Shown here in pieces: positions 61,083 through 64,000 of a DNA stretch of 64,000 nt. A model generated the notes under the pieces. That model saw only the letters and a program-made list of their open reading frames with translations, was not told the origin of the DNA and did not search any database. The stretch covers positions 1 to 64,000 of the forward strand of contig NZ_VLLC01000015.1 in assembly GCF_007830435.1 (NCBI RefSeq). Direction: 5' to 3'. Both the position numbers and the translations under genes were made by a program. Source of the stretch: Desulfobotulus alkaliphilus. Its GTDB lineage: Bacteria > Desulfobacterota > Desulfobacteria > Desulfobacterales > ASO4-4. Every line of letters starts with the position of its first letter. Within the stretch, counting starts at the first letter, position 1.

Positions 61083-63083
61083 TCAGTCTTTCTTTTTTAA
61101 AGATGGCACCCGAAACCGCCGGACTTCTTTCAGAAAACCCTGAATGGTTTCCGGATCAGCATCCTTGTTGCCATAGCGCAGGCGGACATAATTTTCCAGA
61201 TGGGGCTGAAGCGCATCGGCAAGCTCCGGTCTGTTTTCTCTGATCCTCTTTGCATAATCCATGGGGCCTTCGTGGGGATCTCTGGGAAAACCTGCCTTTT
61301 TCATTTTCTGGCACAGAAGATTCCAGGCCAGCAGCACCTTGTCCTTTTGCTTTCCGTTCTTTAACCGGATCATAGCATATTTTGTCAGCCCGTAGATAAA
61401 CAATCCTGAAGCAAGGCTTATGGATAAAAAATAAAACAGCCCGGCACCCTGTAGCCATGCCCCCAATCGGGCAAAGAATTCCCGTTGACGGGTATGGGTG
61501 TAGGCCAGCACCTGCCTGTGCCAGAGGTGGGTGGCGCTGTCCCAGAAGAGGCCCAGAGGCCTGATTTTTCTTTCAAGCCATGTAAGATCCGTATGCCTGC
61601 CAATGCTCATGCGGTCTTCTTCGGAAAGGGAGGCGGCCATTCCCCCTTCATCCAGACGGAGGGGGGCAATCAGGGCTGTGGGATCCATCCGCTGCCAGCC
61701 TTGATTTTCAAGATAGATTTCGGTCCATGCATGGGCGTCGGACTGTTTGACCATGAGATAGGGTCCGATGGGGTTGATTTCCCCCCCCTGATAGCCGCCG
61801 ATGATCCGTGCGGGCAGTCCCGCTGCCCGGGCAAGGGTGGCAAACCCCATGGAAAAATGCTCACAATAGCCCTGTTGTGTCTCAAAAAGAAAGGCGTCCA
61901 TGCTGTTTTTTGAAGGAAGCAGGCCGGGATTCAGGGTGTAGCGGAAGGGCTGACTCTGAATCCATGAAACAAGGGCCCCAAGTCTTTGGCTTTCATCCGG
62001 GTTTTCTTTGTAAATTTTTCGGCCAAGGGCCAGAGCCTTTGGGTTTTCGTCCGAAGGCAGATAAAGATCCACGTCATCCGGTCTTTCCAGATGGAAATTT
62101 TCCTTTGAGGATTCAAGGGTGTAGCCCATGCGGCGCTGAACTTTATCCTTGTTTCGCGCAAGTCCGCCCTGCACAAGGGATACAGAGCCTGTTCCATGGG
62201 CAATGGGCCAGTCTAAGGCAAAGAGCCAGTGGTGCTGATGGGGTTCCATGATGATGCTGTAGCGTATCCACATCCGGGGGGGGGTTTCAAAATCAGGCAG
62301 GGGAGATACTTCCCTGTCCGGAAGCCATGCGCCGGATCGTACATTGCGGAAAACAATGCCTCTGAAATAGCGGCTTTCTGAAGAAGGAATGGGGCCTTCG
62401 AACTGTACACGGAAAGCCGGTTCATTGCTTTTGGCAAGGGTTGCCACACTGCCCGGCTGCAACTGATCCGAAAAACCCGTTATCCCGGAAGGAGAGGGCG
62501 TGCGGATACCCCAGAGGGGGCTTGAAAGTCTTGGAAAGGAAACAAAGAGGATAATGGCAAGGGGCGCTGCCACAAAAAAGAGGGTGGCTGCCTGCAGCAG
62601 CATTTTTTTTAAAGGTGCTTTTTCGTGGTGAATCAGGGCAAGGACAGCGTGGTTGCATATGAGGGCAAGGGCCATGTAAAGGGCCATGGCAAGGGATTCT
62701 GAAAAAAGCAGGCTGGAAAGTACCAGCAGATGGGCGATGAAAACAAGGGCAATGGCATCCCTTCTTTCTTTCAGCTCAAAGGTTTTCAGTGCTGCCATGA
62801 TGAGAAGGAGCCGGGAGCCTGCATCCTGTGCAAAGGTGCCTGCGCTTTGGGCAAGGATGATAAAAAAAAAGATCCATGTGAAAGCAAGGATGGTTTTTTT
62901 TCCGGGCAGGGGAAGATAGCCCCGGGCCATGGCAAGGCGCATCAGCCATGCAAGACAGACAAGAGCCGTCAGCCAGAGGGGTTGATGCAGAAACTGCGGC
63001 CCTGCGGATAATGCCAGTATGAAGATCAAAGGCGGCAGCAGTCTGTTTTTATCATTTAATGATAAAGGCATTTTTCTCTTCAC
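61083..63083 (-). CDS. TgpA-like membrane transglutaminase
   Basis: 666 residues from GTG 63083; an ATG at 63071 is the alternative. N-terminal membrane helices to about residue 185, an extracytoplasmic domain, then the transglutaminase core with Cys407 in QQGYCEHFSMGF, His451 in SDAHAWTEIYLE and Asp467 in WQRMDPTA, and a further helix near 555-575 before a cytoplasmic DUF4129-like tail. This is the TgpA (DUF3488-transglutaminase) family; physiological substrate unknown. It overlaps the DUF58 gene by 32 bp. Confidence 0.9.
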   Translation of the reverse strand: MKRKMPLSLNDKNRLLPPLIFILALSAGPQFLHQPLWLTALVCLAWLMRLAMARGYLPLPGKKTILAFTWIFFFIILAQSAGTFAQDAGSRLLLIMAALKTFELKERRDAIALVFIAHLLVLSSLLFSESLAMALYMALALICNHAVLALIHHEKAPLKKMLLQAATLFFVAAPLAIILFVSFPRLSSPLWGIRTPSPSGITGFSDQLQPGSVATLAKSNEPAFRVQFEGPIPSSESRYFRGIVFRNVRSGAWLPDREVSPLPDFETPPRMWIRYSIIMEPHQHHWLFALDWPIAHGTGSVSLVQGGLARNKDKVQRRMGYTLESSKENFHLERPDDVDLYLPSDENPKALALGRKIYKENPDESQRLGALVSWIQSQPFRYTLNPGLLPSKNSMDAFLFETQQGYCEHFSMGFATLARAAGLPARIIGGYQGGEINPIGPYLMVKQSDAHAWTEIYLENQGWQRMDPTALIAPLRLDEGGMAASLSEEDRMSIGRHTDLTWLERKIRPLGLFWDSATHLWHRQVLAYTHTRQREFFARLGAWLQGAGLFYFLSISLASGLFIYGLTKYAMIRLKNGKQKDKVLLAWNLLCQKMKKAGFPRDPHEGPMDYAKRIRENRPELADALQPHLENYVRLRYGNKDADPETIQGFLKEVRRFRVPSLKKKD

Positions 63084-64000
63084 CTATGGCATGGAGCATC
63101 ATGGAAAATAAATCCTCTGCGGTGTTTTCTCCCTGAAAAGCGGCCAGATGATACAGGCATTGTTCCCGGTGCTGTCTGGAAGATGCCGGTCCGACTTCCC
63201 TGTCTGGAAGACGGAGACCATAGGCCATGTTTCTGGATGCGGCCTGAAGAATGCCGTGGCAGAGCCGGGAGAGCCTTTCTTCCGTATCCATATTGTTGAA
63301 GGCATTGAAATCCAGAACAAGGCTTTTGCCTGCGCTTTCAAAATTTTTGATGTGCATACCTCTGTCTCTGGAAAAAATTTTCCAGTCAATGCGGGAAATG
63401 GGGTCTCCCGGAACATAGCTTTTGTGTCCTTCAAAATCCTCATTCCCCATGGACTGTGCTTTCCTGCCCGAAGGTTGTTTTTCTGCGCCTTTGCCTTCGG
63501 ATTCCGGCAGGGGACCAGCAAGGGGTTTGGGATATACCACGGCTTCTGTTTCGTGGGGCAGCCGGATCCATGCATAAAAAAGTCCCAGAGGTGCCCGGCA
63601 CTGGAGGGTAAGGGCCGGGAGCTGATAAATCCCCCGTGCTGCGGCAGGCAGACGGAGTTCCAGAATACCGGTGCTGCTTTTATCTATGGAAACAGGTTGT
63701 GACGTTTTTTTACGGCTGCAGAGTGTAAGGCCCGTACGCCCATGATTCCCACTGAAAAGGTGGAGACGGATACAGATGGGGTTTTCTGCAAATACCGGTG
63801 GGCATTCCATGCCTTTGATCAGGATACCCTTAAGATTTCTGTGGGTTGAAAAGGAGGAACAAAGGGCCATGGAAAAGAGAAAAAAAGTGAGCAGAAGCCC
63901 CAGATTGTTGTTTTCATTAAGGGAGGCCACAAGGGTGACAAGTAAAATGATGCCCATGAAAAGACCGGCAGGGGTGGGCAGAATGAAAATTTTTCTTTTT
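63052..64000 (-). CDS. DUF58 domain protein (5' end outside the window)
   Basis: An internal ATG at 63957 could start it, but the frame stays open to the window edge and the extra residues (FILPTPAGLF) match the conserved N-terminus of DUF58 proteins just before their first helix pair, so the true start is beyond base 64000. Helices (GIILLVTLVASLNENNNLG and the next) are followed by a beta-rich region and the DUF58 block SYVPGDPISRIDWKIFSR, with a von Willebrand-like segment after it. DUF58 and TgpA genes usually follow a MoxR ATPase gene, expected upstream outside this window. Confidence 0.88.
   Translation of the reverse strand, partial: KRKIFILPTPAGLFMGIILLVTLVASLNENNNLGLLLTFFLFSMALCSSFSTHRNLKGILIKGMECPPVFAENPICIRLHLFSGNHGRTGLTLCSRKKTSQPVSIDKSSTGILELRLPAAARGIYQLPALTLQCRAPLGLFYAWIRLPHETEAVVYPKPLAGPLPESEGKGAEKQPSGRKAQSMGNEDFEGHKSYVPGDPISRIDWKIFSRDRGMHIKNFESAGKSLVLDFNAFNNMDTEERLSRLCHGILQAASRNMAYGLRLPDREVGPASSRQHREQCLYHLAAFQGENTAEDLFSMMLHAIGEEKNAFIIK

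Overview
This window looks like chromosomal DNA of an anaerobic Desulfobacterota bacterium, most likely a fatty-acid-oxidising sulfate reducer (Desulfobacterales). The pointers are a coenzyme B12-dependent acyl-CoA mutase with its MeaB-type chaperone, acyl-CoA:acetate CoA-transferases under sigma-54 enhancer-binding proteins, an acyl-CoA dehydrogenase with a long C-terminal domain, a C_GCAxxG_C_C protein, a DUF2284 protein and large PAS-rich histidine kinases. The assignment rests on gene content only; there is no rRNA or other phylogenetic marker here.

Layout. 0.1-4.7 kb: two small envelope proteins, a membrane protein, a DHH/CBS phosphoesterase-like protein and an isolated low-G+C DUF4304-like gene. 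4.8-10.7 kb: a tolC-adaptor-RND efflux operon. 11-12.8 kb: slyX, pgsA, two identical tRNA-Gly(GCC) genes and tRNA-Cys(GCA), then a DUF503 gene. 13-16.7 kb: a 1246-residue hybrid histidine kinase. 16.8-29.8 kb: a carbon-metabolism block with acyl-CoA dehydrogenase, two paralogous CoA-transferases, two paralogous sigma-54 activators, an MscS channel and an OFA-type MFS carrier. The CoA-transferase/activator pairs are arranged as a mirror image around mscS and a VTT-domain gene. 30.3-34.3 kb: cysK, a TIGR01777 epimerase, an MTA/SAH nucleosidase and small redox or unknown genes. 34.7-39.2 kb: an operon for the mutase, its B12 subunit, MeaB, a cobalamin adenosyltransferase and a DUF2284 protein. 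40-47.5 kb: a DUF6125-like gene, a cobalamin riboswitch and a B12-uptake operon (btuF, btuD, btuC, DUF4465 gene, btuB, extra surface protein). 47.5-64 kb: hydrolases, an MFS exporter, an AMIN-domain protein, guaA, efp, a receiver-kinase, a radical SAM/HDAC-like pair and a DUF58-TgpA pair running off the right edge.

How it fits together. B12 uptake, adenosylation, chaperone and mutase form one supply chain. The mutase has Phe89 and Gln207 where methylmalonyl-CoA mutase has Tyr89 and Arg207, so isobutyryl-CoA/butyryl-CoA isomerisation is a better guess than methylmalonyl-CoA. That would connect to the two acyl-CoA:acetate transferases and the acyl-CoA dehydrogenase as a short or branched fatty-acid oxidation module.

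Mobile DNA. Two families of non-coding elements with terminal inverted repeats and perfect target-site duplications are scattered between genes. Family A has five copies, GTAA ends and 8-bp duplications, and its copies differ by the presence or identity of a central hairpin cassette. Family B has three copies of about 223 bp, CTGATTAC ends and 10-bp duplications. No transposase gene and no CRISPR array was seen in the window.
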